Numbered from the stretch's first letter, positions 1-5,985 are shown. The stretch is DNA of 39,559 bases from an uncultured Dysosmobacter sp. (GCF_947631165.1 NZ_CANRKH010000026.1:1-39559), one strand, 5' to 3'. Translations and numbers: made by a program. The notes: generated by a model not told the origin, from the letters alone.

Positions 1-573
1 GAGGGCCTGCCCCTCTGCCGGGAGACGGATTGGGATTTTACCGCCAATCAGCCGGTCTGGCGGGACGGCTCGCCGGTCTTTGTGACCGGGCAGCGGGCGG
101 TCCTGATCTGGGCCTGGAACGCACTGCATACGGAGCGGTTTGCCCACGACGTTTACAGCTCCGACTATGGGCCGGACTTTTCCGCACTGCTGGGTCAGTC
201 TTACGCTGAGGAGATCCGGCAGTCTAAGGCTATCCGGATCGTCCGGGAGACGCTGCTGGTGAATCCATACATCACCGGCGTCTCGCAGGTCAGCGTGGCA
301 GAGCGGGAGATCCCGCTGACCGCATCTGTGACCCTGGTGGAAGGATACACTGCTGACCGGGTCGGGGATCAGCTGGAAGCAGCGGTCAACGAACTGCTGT
401 CCAGTCAGCCATTCGGAACGACCGTCACGATTCCTTTCAGCCGTTTTCTGGCCTGCCTGCTGCAGTGTCCAGGCGTAGCGGATTACAGTGCCTATACCGT
501 AGACGGGGCCTCTGCCGCCGTGACCATCAACGCCGGGGATGCTCCTGTGGTGGGAACCATCACCATTACCTGA
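1..573 (+). CDS. Chimeric baseplate protein: DUF2634 (XkdS-like) N-terminus fused to baseplate-J C-terminus (5' end outside window)
   Basis: The reading frame is already open at base 1, so the start lies upstream. The first part reads like DUF2634/XkdS, a gp25-like baseplate component of PBSX-type myophage tails: a PLCRETDWDF start region, then an AV..WAWNALHTERF helix, VYSSDYG, LLGQSYAEE and LLVNPYITGV. DUF2634 proteins should then end in a short strand region. Instead, after VSVAERE the protein continues as IPLTASVTLVEGYTADRV, followed by PFGTTV, a PGVADYSAYTVDG segment and a final VGTITIT, which is how baseplate J (XkdT-like) proteins end. The normal order is xkdS, xkdT, xkdU. Here no separate xkdT is present and the xkdU-like gene follows at 586, so an in-frame deletion joining xkdS to the end of xkdT is the simplest reading. 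Family assignment is from remembered motifs; the fusion is inference. Confidence 0.7.
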   Translation, partial: EGLPLCRETDWDFTANQPVWRDGSPVFVTGQRAVLIWAWNALHTERFAHDVYSSDYGPDFSALLGQSYAEEIRQSKAIRIVRETLLVNPYITGVSQVSVAEREIPLTASVTLVEGYTADRVGDQLEAAVNELLSSQPFGTTVTIPFSRFLACLLQCPGVADYSAYTVDGASAAVTINAGDAPVVGTITIT

Positions 574-585
574 GGAGGCGAGAGC

Positions 586-1167
586 ATGAGAGAGACCCTG
601 CCGGAGCGGGAACGTGTACCCGCCTACCATTACGCCTGCGAGCAGAGCAAGGCGATCATCGAAACGCTGGCGGACGCCAGCCTGGAGGCCAAGGCCGCGC
701 TGGAAGACGTCATCGACCAGTTTTTTGTGGATACGGCGACCTGGGGCCTGCGCCTCTGGGAACAGCAGGTAGGCATCCAGACAGACGCCTCTCTTTCCCA
801 GGCGGCCCGCCGGTCAGCCATCAAGCAGAAGCTGGTGGCCAGCGGCAACACCACGGCGGAGATGGTGCGGGGACTGGCATAATCCATCACCGGCTATGAG
901 GCGCGGATCATCGTCAACGGTGACTACAGCTTTTCCCTGGAATTTCTGAGAGGGACCAACACTCTGGCAGACATCAATGTGGAAGAGGTCCGCTCTATTG
1001 TAGAGCAGATCAAACCAGCCCACCTGCGTTTTGTCATTTCCGGCCTCACCTGGGCCGATGTGGAGAGCGTGGAGCTGATCTGGCAGTGGTTTGAGGACAA
1101 TCCAGCAACGTGGGCGGAATTTGAATCGAAGTTCTGCATCCACAAAAAGCAAAATACAGAAGAATAG
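586..1167 (+). pseudogene. XkdU/YmfQ-like (DUF2313) baseplate protein with in-frame TAA
   Basis: One uninterrupted frame of 194 codons from ATG 586 (good SD, GAGGAGG, just upstream) to TAG 1165-1167, except for an ochre codon at 880-882 (codon 99). The two halves read together as a YmfQ/XkdU-type tail protein. The first half has LPxYY-like, helical and FFVDTATWGLRLWEQQVGI segments; the second has ITGYEARIIVNGDYSF and IVEQIKPAHLRFVI, the typical IKPAHL end. Total length (193 aa) fits the family. A CAA to TAA change (Gln to stop) would explain the break. Neighbouring phage genes use TAA as their real stop (tail fibre at 2401-2403, DUF4376 gene at 3076-3078), so codon reassignment is unlikely. 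A sequencing error cannot be excluded. If real, only a 98-residue truncated protein is made, and the phage should lack a functional baseplate. Confidence 0.8.
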
Positions 1168-1182
1168 GAGGAGGTCATTACA

Positions 1183-2403
1183 GTGGAAAGAACAGAAAGA
1201 TTGAAACTACCCATTTTTGACAGCAATGATTTCATTAAACATGAGGATTTTAATGCTGCATCACGCAGCCTGGAAAATAATCTTCTGAAAGACACCACGG
1301 CTGCGCTGTACGGGCTGGGAACGGATGCCGTGCCGGATGAGGTGCTGGCGGCGCTCTCTAAGGCAGCGCTTTTAAAAACTGTCGGACATGAGCCAGTTTA
1401 TCAGGAAGTCACCATGGATATTTCCTCGCTTGCCGTCGGCGATACTGCACGTATCCCAGTCGGGGATTCTGTCATTGAATATTGGATTGCGGCAAAAGAT
1501 TATGAGCCGGAGCTAAACGGGACTGGGCGAACGCTGCTGGTGGCCAAATCAGGCATTAATGGAGGGGCCTATAATTCCGAAACGGCAGATAGCACATATT
1601 ATCTTGGAAGTAAGCCCGATGTTTATTTGGAGGAAACTTACAAGCCGCAAATACGGGCAGATGTCAGGGAAGCAATCGGGACCACGACGATAAAGGTAAA
1701 AAAATATTCTTCTGATGAAATTTTTAATATTTTACGTGGAGTATTTATCCTTTCGGCGTCTGAATATGGCTATAAAAGCCTGGGTGATGGTATTGCTCTC
1801 TCTATCGCATCCACAGTAATGCCATCAAATGATTGTTGGACAAGGACCCCAGGTTCTACATATCCACAAGTTTATTATGTTTCTCAATCTGGCAACGGCG
1901 CTACCAATTGCGCGAATAGCGAATCGATTGCGCCTGCTTTCACATTACCAAATGATTTTACGTATACCATCTATGCCGATGAAGGCGGAAACTATTTCCC
2001 GGAACAGGCATATACACCTATTCATCAGGTTCTTACCGATGTACTTGGAAATGGTGCAGGTACGCCCAAAATTGAGATCGGCTCCTATTGGGGAACGGGG
2101 ACGTTTGGTGCGGATCATCCGAATATTTTGACCTTTGATAGGAATGTGTCGCTTTTGGCCGTTTATACGGCAGATCGTGGATTGCAGCCATCATCCGGGG
2201 GATTCAGGGACGGTGTTATATGGCTGCCCTCGGTGAAAGAAACCCAGGTCTATGTTGATTCAAGCGGCTCAAATATCCGTTTTTCTCAGGATGGCAATTC
2301 TATTGCATGGCACAGCACCGTTGCCGCGTCGAGCTCAGCTGGTCCAGGCTATCAACTTAATGTATCCGGGCAGCAATATTTTTATTTCGCCATCACGCAA
2401 TAA
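1183..2403 (+). CDS. Phage tail fibre / receptor-binding protein
   Basis: A 406-aa protein placed between the baseplate genes and the DUF4376 gene, where PBSX-like phages carry their host-recognition fibre. The N-terminal ~65 residues (LKLPIFDSNDFIKHEDFNAA and a helical segment) resemble the baseplate-attachment region of such fibres. Around residues 215-260 a CWTRTPGS..YYVSQSGNGATNCANSESIAPAF pattern matches the DUF6273-type fold common in gut phage fibres. The last ~110 residues (IGSYWGTGTFG..., SIAWHSTVAA, YQLNVSGQQYFYFAIT) form a beta-rich tip domain seen at the C-termini of many Firmicutes phage fibres. SD is AGGAGG at 1168-1173. From about 1490 to 2400 the DNA is clearly more AT-rich than the flanking genes, as expected for an exchangeable receptor-binding module. 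Confidence 0.75.
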   Translation: MERTERLKLPIFDSNDFIKHEDFNAASRSLENNLLKDTTAALYGLGTDAVPDEVLAALSKAALLKTVGHEPVYQEVTMDISSLAVGDTARIPVGDSVIEYWIAAKDYEPELNGTGRTLLVAKSGINGGAYNSETADSTYYLGSKPDVYLEETYKPQIRADVREAIGTTTIKVKKYSSDEIFNILRGVFILSASEYGYKSLGDGIALSIASTVMPSNDCWTRTPGSTYPQVYYVSQSGNGATNCANSESIAPAFTLPNDFTYTIYADEGGNYFPEQAYTPIHQVLTDVLGNGAGTPKIEIGSYWGTGTFGADHPNILTFDRNVSLLAVYTADRGLQPSSGGFRDGVIWLPSVKETQVYVDSSGSNIRFSQDGNSIAWHSTVAASSSAGPGYQLNVSGQQYFYFAITQ

Positions 2404-2415
2404 GGAGGCTCACCT

Positions 2416-3078
2416 ATGAAAATCATCAACATCACATCCCCATTCCCGTATCCGCCTCTGCAGAGCTGGTCCGGGGCCACGCCGCCGGAGGGCTGGGCGG
2501 AGTTCCCGGAGCGGTTCACACCGGTCTTTTACCCGGCAGACAAGCGGTTTGCTGGCTTTGTCTCCCTCACTGTGGAGGGCGGCGTGGTCACCGCCTGCGC
2601 CTGGGATGAGGAAGCCTATCAGGCATACTGCGAGGCCCAGGGAGCAGCAGATCTCACCGCCGTCAAATCGGCCAAGCTGGCGGAGCTGTCCGCCGCCTGC
2701 AACGACGCCATCGTGGCCGGGTGCGGCGTGACCCTTACGGACGGCTCCACGGGCCGCATCCGCCTCACCGACGAGGACCAGATCAACCTGAGCGCGGCGG
2801 TGGGCGCTGTCCAGCAGGGCGCGGCGGGCTATCCCTACCACCTGGACGGGGAGCTGTGCGCCGTCTATCCGGCGGCAGACATCCTCATCATGGGCAATGC
2901 CGCCACGGCCCACAAGCTGTACCACACCACCTACTGCAACCATCTCAACGCCTGGGTCCGGCGCTGTGAGACGGCGGAGGAGGTGCAGGCCATTTCATAC
3001 GGCGCGGCCCTCCCGGAGGATCTGGCGGCCAACATGGCGGCCGTCCTGGGGGCCATGGAGGGCGGCTATGCGTCATAA
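2416..3078 (+). CDS. Phage DUF4376-type tail-fibre-associated protein
   Basis: A 220-aa protein directly after the fibre gene with a strong SD (GGAGG, 2404-2408). Residues ~75-195 (VKSAKLAELSAACNDAIVAGCGVTLTDGS, then RIRLTDEDQINL and a YHTTYCNHLNAWVRRCET segment) fit the DUF4376 family, which is usually encoded beside tail fibres and is thought to act in fibre assembly or at the fibre tip. The N-terminal ~70 residues (residues 1-70, with WAEFPERFTPVFYPADKRFAGFV beginning at 27) look like the short beta domain often fused in front. No catalytic motif is seen. Its GC content returns to the level of the rest of the prophage, in contrast to the fibre gene. Function is inferred from position and family resemblance. 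Confidence 0.65.
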   Translation: MKIINITSPFPYPPLQSWSGATPPEGWAEFPERFTPVFYPADKRFAGFVSLTVEGGVVTACAWDEEAYQAYCEAQGAADLTAVKSAKLAELSAACNDAIVAGCGVTLTDGSTGRIRLTDEDQINLSAAVGAVQQGAAGYPYHLDGELCAVYPAADILIMGNAATAHKLYHTTYCNHLNAWVRRCETAEEVQAISYGAALPEDLAANMAAVLGAMEGGYAS

Positions 3079-3487
3079 CATGCTGGGCCATGCCCTGCGC
3101 TGGGCGTTGGGCGGGGCGCTGTACGGCCTGCTGGAGCTGGTCTGGCGGGGACACACCCACTGGACCATGATCCTGCTGGCGGCACTGCTGTGCATCCCCC
3201 TGGACCTTGCCAACGAGCATATGCCCTGGGAGCTGCCCCTGTGGGAACAGGCCCTTTTCGGCGGGATGGTCATCACGGCTGCCGAGCTGCTGGCGGGGCT
3301 GGTCCTCAACCTCTGGCTTGGGCTGGGGATCTGGGACTACTCCGGCCTGTGGGGCAGCATCCTGGGGCAGGTGTGCCCGCAGTACGCGGCACTGTGGTGC
3401 TTGCTGGCAGGGCCTGTGATCGTAGCCTTTGACTGGCTGGATCATTGGTTCTGCGGCGGGAAGCGGCCCCGATACCGGCTGATTTAG
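3068..3487 (+). CDS. Small integral membrane protein (CmpB-like 'putative ABC-transporter type IV' family)
   Basis: A 139-aa membrane protein starting at ATG 3068, inside the end of the DUF4376 gene (11-nt overlap, translational coupling likely). Four hydrophobic segments are visible: ~10-25, ~27-44, ~56-80 and ~100-118. The pattern W..LGQVCPQYAALWCLLAGPVIVAFDWLDHWFCG near the end resembles the CmpB/PF06541 family of four-helix membrane proteins common in clostridia and their prophages. Despite the family name no ABC partner is present here. The position at the head of the lysis cassette suggests an accessory membrane role in lysis or superinfection control, but this is not shown. An earlier in-frame start is possible but would overlap the upstream gene much more. 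Confidence 0.6.
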   Translation: MRHNMLGHALRWALGGALYGLLELVWRGHTHWTMILLAALLCIPLDLANEHMPWELPLWEQALFGGMVITAAELLAGLVLNLWLGLGIWDYSGLWGSILGQVCPQYAALWCLLAGPVIVAFDWLDHWFCGGKRPRYRLI

Positions 3488-3499
3488 GAGGTTTTGCCA

Positions 3500-3796
3500 A
3501 TGACCAATGAGGAAGTGGCGGTCCGGCTGGAGGACCACGAGCACGAGATCAAGTCCCTCAAACACCGGATGAACAGCGTGGAGGAGAACACCCAGGCAGT
3601 GACCCGGCTGGCCACGGCGGTGGAGGTGATGGCGACCAAGCAGGACGCCATGTCCGTCAGCGTGGACAAGCTCACCGGCAAGGTGGAGGCGCTGGAGGCG
3701 GAGCCGGGAAAGCGCTGGAAATTCGTGGTGGAAAAGGCCATCTACTTTGTGGTGGCGGCCCTCATGGGCTTTTTCCTGGCGCGCGTGGGGCTGTGA
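3500..3796 (+). CDS. XhlA-like (haemolysin/holin-associated) phage membrane protein
   Basis: A 98-aa protein with an ATG at 3500 preceded by AGGAGG (3487-3492). Residues 1-75 form a charged, heptad-like coiled coil (NEEVAVRLEDHEHEIKSLKHR, then SVDKLTGKVEALEAE). Residues ~77-97 are a single C-terminal transmembrane helix (VVEKAIYFVVAALMGFFLAR). This soluble coiled coil plus tail anchor is the layout of PBSX XhlA, which works with the holin XhlB in membrane permeabilisation. It lies 12 nt after the CmpB-like gene. A separate r1t-type holin is encoded at 4852, so this protein is probably an accessory of the lysis module. Low-complexity coiled coils make the family call moderate. Confidence 0.6.
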   Translation: MTNEEVAVRLEDHEHEIKSLKHRMNSVEENTQAVTRLATAVEVMATKQDAMSVSVDKLTGKVEALEAEPGKRWKFVVEKAIYFVVAALMGFFLARVGL

Positions 3797-3835
3797 GGGC
3801 ATGAAAAAGCCGCCCGGGCGGGCGGCAGACGCAAA

Positions 3836-3865
3836 TTGACAAAAAGCGGCGTTCCATGGTATGAT
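3836..3865 (+). promoter_or_regulatory. SigA promoter for the structured leader and 27-aa peptide
   Basis: TTGACA (3836-3841), 18-bp spacer, TATGAT (3860-3865). The -35 box is perfect and the -10 is one base off consensus. Predicted start is about 3872, roughly 190 nt upstream of the small ORF at 4060. It is the only strong rightward promoter seen inside the lysis cassette. Confidence 0.75.
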
Positions 3866-3871
3866 GAAAGC

Positions 3872-4059
3872 GTACCTCGTATTCCCCGTTTATGGGGTCC
3901 CCGCAAAACTTGTTTCGTGGGGAGAGGAGGCACAAGGAAGCGGTGTGCGCTTTCGGCAAAGCCGGAAGTGCATGAAGCGGACTTTGTGCCGACGAGGGAC
4001 CCTGGGCGCTGAACAAGACGGCAGGCGGTTGGCCACATCCTCCGAAAGGAGGTGAGGCT
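3872..4059 (+). promoter_or_regulatory. Long structured 5' leader with sequestered Shine-Dalgarno
   Basis: The leader of the small peptide gene holds several strong hairpins. One around 3898-3924 pairs TCCCCGC with GTGGGGA. At about 3946-3972 a 12-bp stem (TGCGCTTTCGGC pairs with GCCGGAAGTGCA, with G-T pairs) closes on an AAA loop. This stem is nested in an outer GCACAA...TTGTGC pairing. Finally CCTCC (4039-4043), GAAA, GGAGG (4048-4052) closes the SD of the peptide ORF in a GNRA-type tetraloop hairpin 7 nt before the start codon. Translation therefore probably needs unfolding or processing, as in known type I toxin mRNAs. Pairings were found by eye; the role is inference. Confidence 0.6.
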
Positions 4060-4143
4060 ATGCCAATTACGATAACACTACATATCCTCGGATATACAGT
4101 GACGATTCGTATCAAAGGCAGAAACCGCCACCCCGGCAGGTGA
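4060..4143 (+). CDS. 27-aa hydrophobic/basic peptide, candidate type I toxin
   Basis: ATG 4060 follows a full SD (AAAGGAGG ending at 4052). The peptide has 27 residues. Residues 1-16 (MPITITLHILGYTVTI) are hydrophobic and beta-branched. Residues 17-27 (RIKGRNRHPGR) carry five basic residues and no acidic one. A short membrane-active segment followed by a basic tail is typical of type I toxins such as Fst, TxpA or BsrG, though this sequence is shorter and I do not recognise a named family. The stop codon (4141-4143) lies in the hairpin 4121-4150. The gene sits between the XhlA-like gene and the next phage gene, with its own promoter and an opposing antisense promoter at 4229-4256. It could instead be a small lysis regulator or an unrelated membrane peptide. 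Confidence 0.6.
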   Translation: MPITITLHILGYTVTIRIKGRNRHPGR

Positions 4144-4150
4144 CGGTTTC
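4121..4150. terminator. Hairpin at the 3' end of the peptide ORF
   Basis: GAAACCG (4121-4127) pairs with CGGTTTC (4144-4150), with CACC/GGTG continuing inside after one mismatch. The T-tract is poor on both strands, so it may be a weak bidirectional terminator or an RNA-RNA contact site. GTGACGGTTTC is repeated directly at 4140-4150 and 4157-4167, inside the region where sense and antisense RNAs would overlap. Confidence 0.45.
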
Positions 4151-4222
4151 CTTTGAGTGACGGTTTCGTTGCTCTAGTCAACCTTAACTGACTGGGCTAA
4201 CCGCTTGTCGCAGCGCCCTTGT
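4121..4222 (-). ncRNA. Candidate antisense RNA (type I antitoxin)
   Basis: A leftward RNA from the promoter at 4229-4256 would start near 4222 and run antisense to the 3' end of the peptide mRNA, reaching the ORF end and the hairpin at 4121-4150. It contains its own stem, AGTCA...TGACT (around 4177-4194). Convergent genes overlapping at their 3' ends are the arrangement of fst/RNAII, txpA/ratA and bsrG/SR4. The 3' end is a guess; the RNA could continue further left. Confidence 0.45.
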
Positions 4223-4228
4223 ACTTTC

Positions 4229-4256
4229 ATTATACCGCTCCGCCGAGATTTGTCAA
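4229..4256 (-). promoter_or_regulatory. Perfect-consensus SigA promoter, leftward
   Basis: On the minus strand TTGACA (4256-4251), 16-bp spacer, TATAAT (4234-4229). Both boxes match consensus exactly. No leftward gene follows before the XhlA-like gene, so it must make an untranslated RNA antisense to the peptide gene. The sequence after the -10 box (GAAAGTAC) resembles that after the opposing promoter's -10 (GAAAGCGTAC). Confidence 0.75.
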
Positions 4257-4342
4257 GTGCAGATCAGGCGGGGCGTTTTTTCGCCTGTGCAGATATCAAC
4301 ACCTGTACCGATCAACACAGAGGAAAAGAAAGGAAAGACACT

Positions 4343-4837
4343 ATGGAAAACATCAGAGAGATCATCACCAAGTATACCACCGGCAAGGCGAGCCTGGAGG
4401 AGACCAACGAGGCCCTGGCCGGGTCCGGCATCCACCTGGAGCCGGGGAAAAACGTGCTGACGGAGGAGGAGCTGCGGGCCACCACCATCGGCTGCTATCC
4501 TGACCAGGCCAACGGCTTCGGCCTGCTGGATTCCGGCACCGGGACCCTGGATAAAGTCCGGGTCAACCACGGGACCCTGGTCAACTGCGACATGGGCGAG
4601 CAAAAGGCCATGGTCTGCATGGCGGGCCGCTGGTACTATGTCCAGGGCCGGGAGCTGGTGGAGGAGAATCCCTATGCCGGCGAGGACGAGGCCGTGCAGA
4701 AGGACATCGACTGGCGGACCCGGCACCCCGAGGCGGCGGGGAAGTCCCTGCGGCAGCGGACGAAGAAGGGCGTCTTTGACGTCTGGTACAACGAGGACGG
4801 CCAGGCCGTGAAGGCCGCGAAGGTCCAGTTCAACTGA
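4343..4837 (+). CDS. Phage hypothetical protein of the lysis cassette
   Basis: A 164-aa soluble protein starting at ATG 4343 after an AAGGAAAG SD; earlier in-frame starts would run into the antisense promoter region. It begins with a helical segment (MENIREIITKYTTGKASLEE), followed by a conserved-looking middle (GCYPDQANGFGLLDSGTGTL, then DKVRV) and a C-terminus RQRTKKGVFDVWYNEDGQA. I have seen similar proteins just upstream of holins in clostridial prophages, but no function is known to me. No transmembrane segment, cysteine cluster or catalytic motif is visible. It lies 15 nt before the holin gene and is probably co-transcribed with it. Confidence 0.6.
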   Translation: MENIREIITKYTTGKASLEETNEALAGSGIHLEPGKNVLTEEELRATTIGCYPDQANGFGLLDSGTGTLDKVRVNHGTLVNCDMGEQKAMVCMAGRWYYVQGRELVEENPYAGEDEAVQKDIDWRTRHPEAAGKSLRQRTKKGVFDVWYNEDGQAVKAAKVQFN

Positions 4838-4851
4838 AGGAGGATACAGAT

Positions 4852-5052
4852 ATGAACGAGCATTGGAAGAATTGGCTGAAGGCGGCGGGCGTCCGGGCCG
4901 TCAAGACCGTGGCCCAGACCGCTGTTGCCACCATCGGCACCGCCGCGGTGCTGGGGGAGGTCAACTGGCTCATGGTGGCCTCCGCTTCCGCCCTGGCGGG
5001 CGTGCTGTCCATGCTGACCAGCGTGGCGGGCCTGCCGGAGGTGGAGGCGTGA
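4852..5052 (+). CDS. Phage holin, r1t type
   Basis: A 66-aa protein with strong SD (AAGGAGG) 8 nt upstream. After a short amphipathic N-terminus (NEHWKNWLKAAGVRAVKTVAQ) there are two hydrophobic segments, ~18-36 (AQTAVATIGTAAVLGEV) and ~39-58 (LMVASASALAGVLSMLTSVA), ending LPEVEA. Length, the AVKTVAQT start and the ALAGVLSMLTS second helix match the r1t/PF16945 holin family. Holins oligomerise in the cytoplasmic membrane and release the endolysin to the wall. The endolysin gene follows 16 nt downstream. Confidence 0.8.
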   Translation: MNEHWKNWLKAAGVRAVKTVAQTAVATIGTAAVLGEVNWLMVASASALAGVLSMLTSVAGLPEVEA

Positions 5053-5061
5053 AGCGCCTCC
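5043..5061 (+). other. Hairpin over the holin stop codon
   Basis: GGAGGCG (5043-5049) and CGCCTCC (5055-5061) pair around a 5-nt loop containing the holin TGA (5050-5052). It ends 7 nt before the GTG start of the endolysin at 5069 and may couple or limit endolysin translation. Regulatory role is inference. Confidence 0.5.
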
Positions 5062-5068
5062 GCATACC

Positions 5069-5785
5069 GTGAAGCGAGAGGATGTGAACGCTGTGAGCAA
5101 ACGACCCATCGGCACCGCAGGACTGGCGCTGATCCAGAAGTTTGAGGGCTGCCGCCTGAAGGCGTACAAGGCCGTGCCGACAGAGAAGTACTGGACCATC
5201 GGCTGGGGCCACTACGGCCCGGACGTCCAGGAGGGGCAGGTCATCACCCAGGCCCAGGCGGACGCCCTGCTGGTAGCGGACTGCCAGCGATACGCTGACG
5301 CGGTGGATGATCCCGCTAACTGCCCTCTGACGGCGCAGCTCAACGCCAACCAGCGGGACGCTCTGATCTCCTTCACCTTTAACTGCGGCGTGGGCAGCCT
5401 GCGGACCCTCTGCAAGGGCCGTACACTGCCTCAGATCCGCGAGGCCATGGCTAGATATAACAGGGCCGGAGGTAAGATCCTGTTGGGCCTGATGCGCCGC
5501 CGGGCAGCAGAGCAGACGCTGTTCAACACGCCGGTAGAGCCGGCAGAAAAGGAGGACACGAAAATGGTTTACAAATATCTGAAGGATATTCCGGAGAAGT
5601 TCCGGCCCGTCATCGGGCAGCTGATGACCGCCGGGATCATCCAGGGCGACGGCAGCGACCCGGAGGGCAACGGCGACGTCATCGACCTGACCCATGAGCA
5701 GGTGCGGACGCTGGTGTTCGTCTACCGGGGCGGCGGCTTCGACAGGAAGCTCCAGGCCGCGGGGATGGAGACAGTGGTGCGGTGA
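5069..5785 (+). CDS. Endolysin: GH24 lysozyme with C-terminal wall-binding-like domain
   Basis: A 238-aa protein counted from GTG 5069; GTG 5093 (with AGAGGA upstream) is an equally plausible start and loses no domain. Residues ~14-165 are a T4-lysozyme-type GH24 muramidase: catalytic Glu26 in KFEGCRLKAY, then TIGWGHYG (43-50, containing the family Thr) and LNANQRDALISFTFNCG. The Asp/Cys normally found about nine residues after the Glu is Ala/Val here (AYKAVPTEKY, with a short insertion), a variant I associate with clostridial phages. Residues ~170-238 (YKYLKDIPEKFRPVIGQLMT, then HEQVRTLVFVYRGGGFDRKL) resemble the C-terminal repeat domain often attached to gut-phage endolysins, probably for wall binding. 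No signal peptide, so release depends on the holin. Confidence 0.85.
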   Translation: MKREDVNAVSKRPIGTAGLALIQKFEGCRLKAYKAVPTEKYWTIGWGHYGPDVQEGQVITQAQADALLVADCQRYADAVDDPANCPLTAQLNANQRDALISFTFNCGVGSLRTLCKGRTLPQIREAMARYNRAGGKILLGLMRRRAAEQTLFNTPVEPAEKEDTKMVYKYLKDIPEKFRPVIGQLMTAGIIQGDGSDPEGNGDVIDLTHEQVRTLVFVYRGGGFDRKLQAAGMETVVR

Positions 5786-5921
5786 ATCGTGCCCGAATCG
5801 GGCACATGTGCGAAAGAATGGAGCCGGTGGTAAGGTAAGTTAGATTACCTGAAACGCTAACAAAAATGCTAACGGCAAAAGGAGCCTAGTATTTTCAATG
5901 GGTGTGGGTGTTTTTCCGGGC
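5786..5921 (+). other. Prophage right end: hairpin and candidate integrase arm sites
   Basis: No gene is seen between the endolysin and the attachment site. GTGCCC (5789-5794) and GGGCAC (5800-5805) form a hairpin without a T-tract. AGGTAA (5833-5838) and TTACCT (5845-5850) form an inverted repeat. GCTAAC occurs twice, at 5856-5861 and 5868-5873, exactly 12 bp apart, directly beside the core. Short direct repeats flanking a tRNA-type core are typical arm sites for tyrosine integrases. The integrase gene is not in this window. Confidence 0.45.
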
Positions 5922-5945
5922 GTTCGAATCCTTCACCCGCTGCCA
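5922..5945 (+). other. Attachment site: 24-nt tRNA 3'-end duplicate (att)
   Basis: GTTCGAATCCTTCACCCGCT followed by GCCA is a T-loop (TTCGAAT), the 3' side of a T stem, the 3' acceptor strand (ACCCGCT), discriminator G and encoded CCA. The preceding bases do not make a proper T stem (C opposite C at the second pair) and no tRNA 5' half is present, so this is not a tRNA gene. It is the copy left by a prophage that integrated in the 3' end of a tRNA gene. The intact tRNA should lie at the far, left end of the prophage. The isotype cannot be told; its acceptor 5' strand should read AGCGGGT. Confidence 0.75.
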
Positions 5946-5950
5946 AACGA

Positions 5951-5985
5951 AAAACCTCGGAACTGCAAGGGTTCCGAGGTTTTTT
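5951..5985 (+). terminator. Intrinsic terminator of the interrupted tRNA gene
   Basis: ACCTCGGAAC (5954-5963) pairs with GTTCCGAGGT (5971-5980) around a 7-nt loop and is followed by TTTTT. It sits 8 nt after the tRNA CCA end, as expected for the original tRNA terminator left on the chromosome side of the attachment site. The matching A-run on the other strand could also stop leftward transcription arriving from trmD. Confidence 0.85.

Noticed and set aside
880..882. Stop-codon reassignment (TAA read as Gln) in the prophage
   Set aside because: Neighbouring phage genes end on TAA (2401-2403, 3076-3078) with the next SD directly behind, so TAA still works as stop here.
1183..2403. Diversity-generating retroelement target in the tail fibre
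   Set aside because: No reverse transcriptase, accessory gene or template repeat is present, and no adenine-biased variable repeat is seen at the C-terminus.
3797..4342. CRISPR array or tracr-like RNA
   Set aside because: No regularly spaced direct repeats; GTGACGGTTTC occurs only twice, 6 bp apart, and no cas gene is present.
5870..5945. Complete tRNA gene
   Set aside because: Only the T-loop to CCA part is recognisable; no anticodon or D arm, and the T stem has a C-C mismatch.
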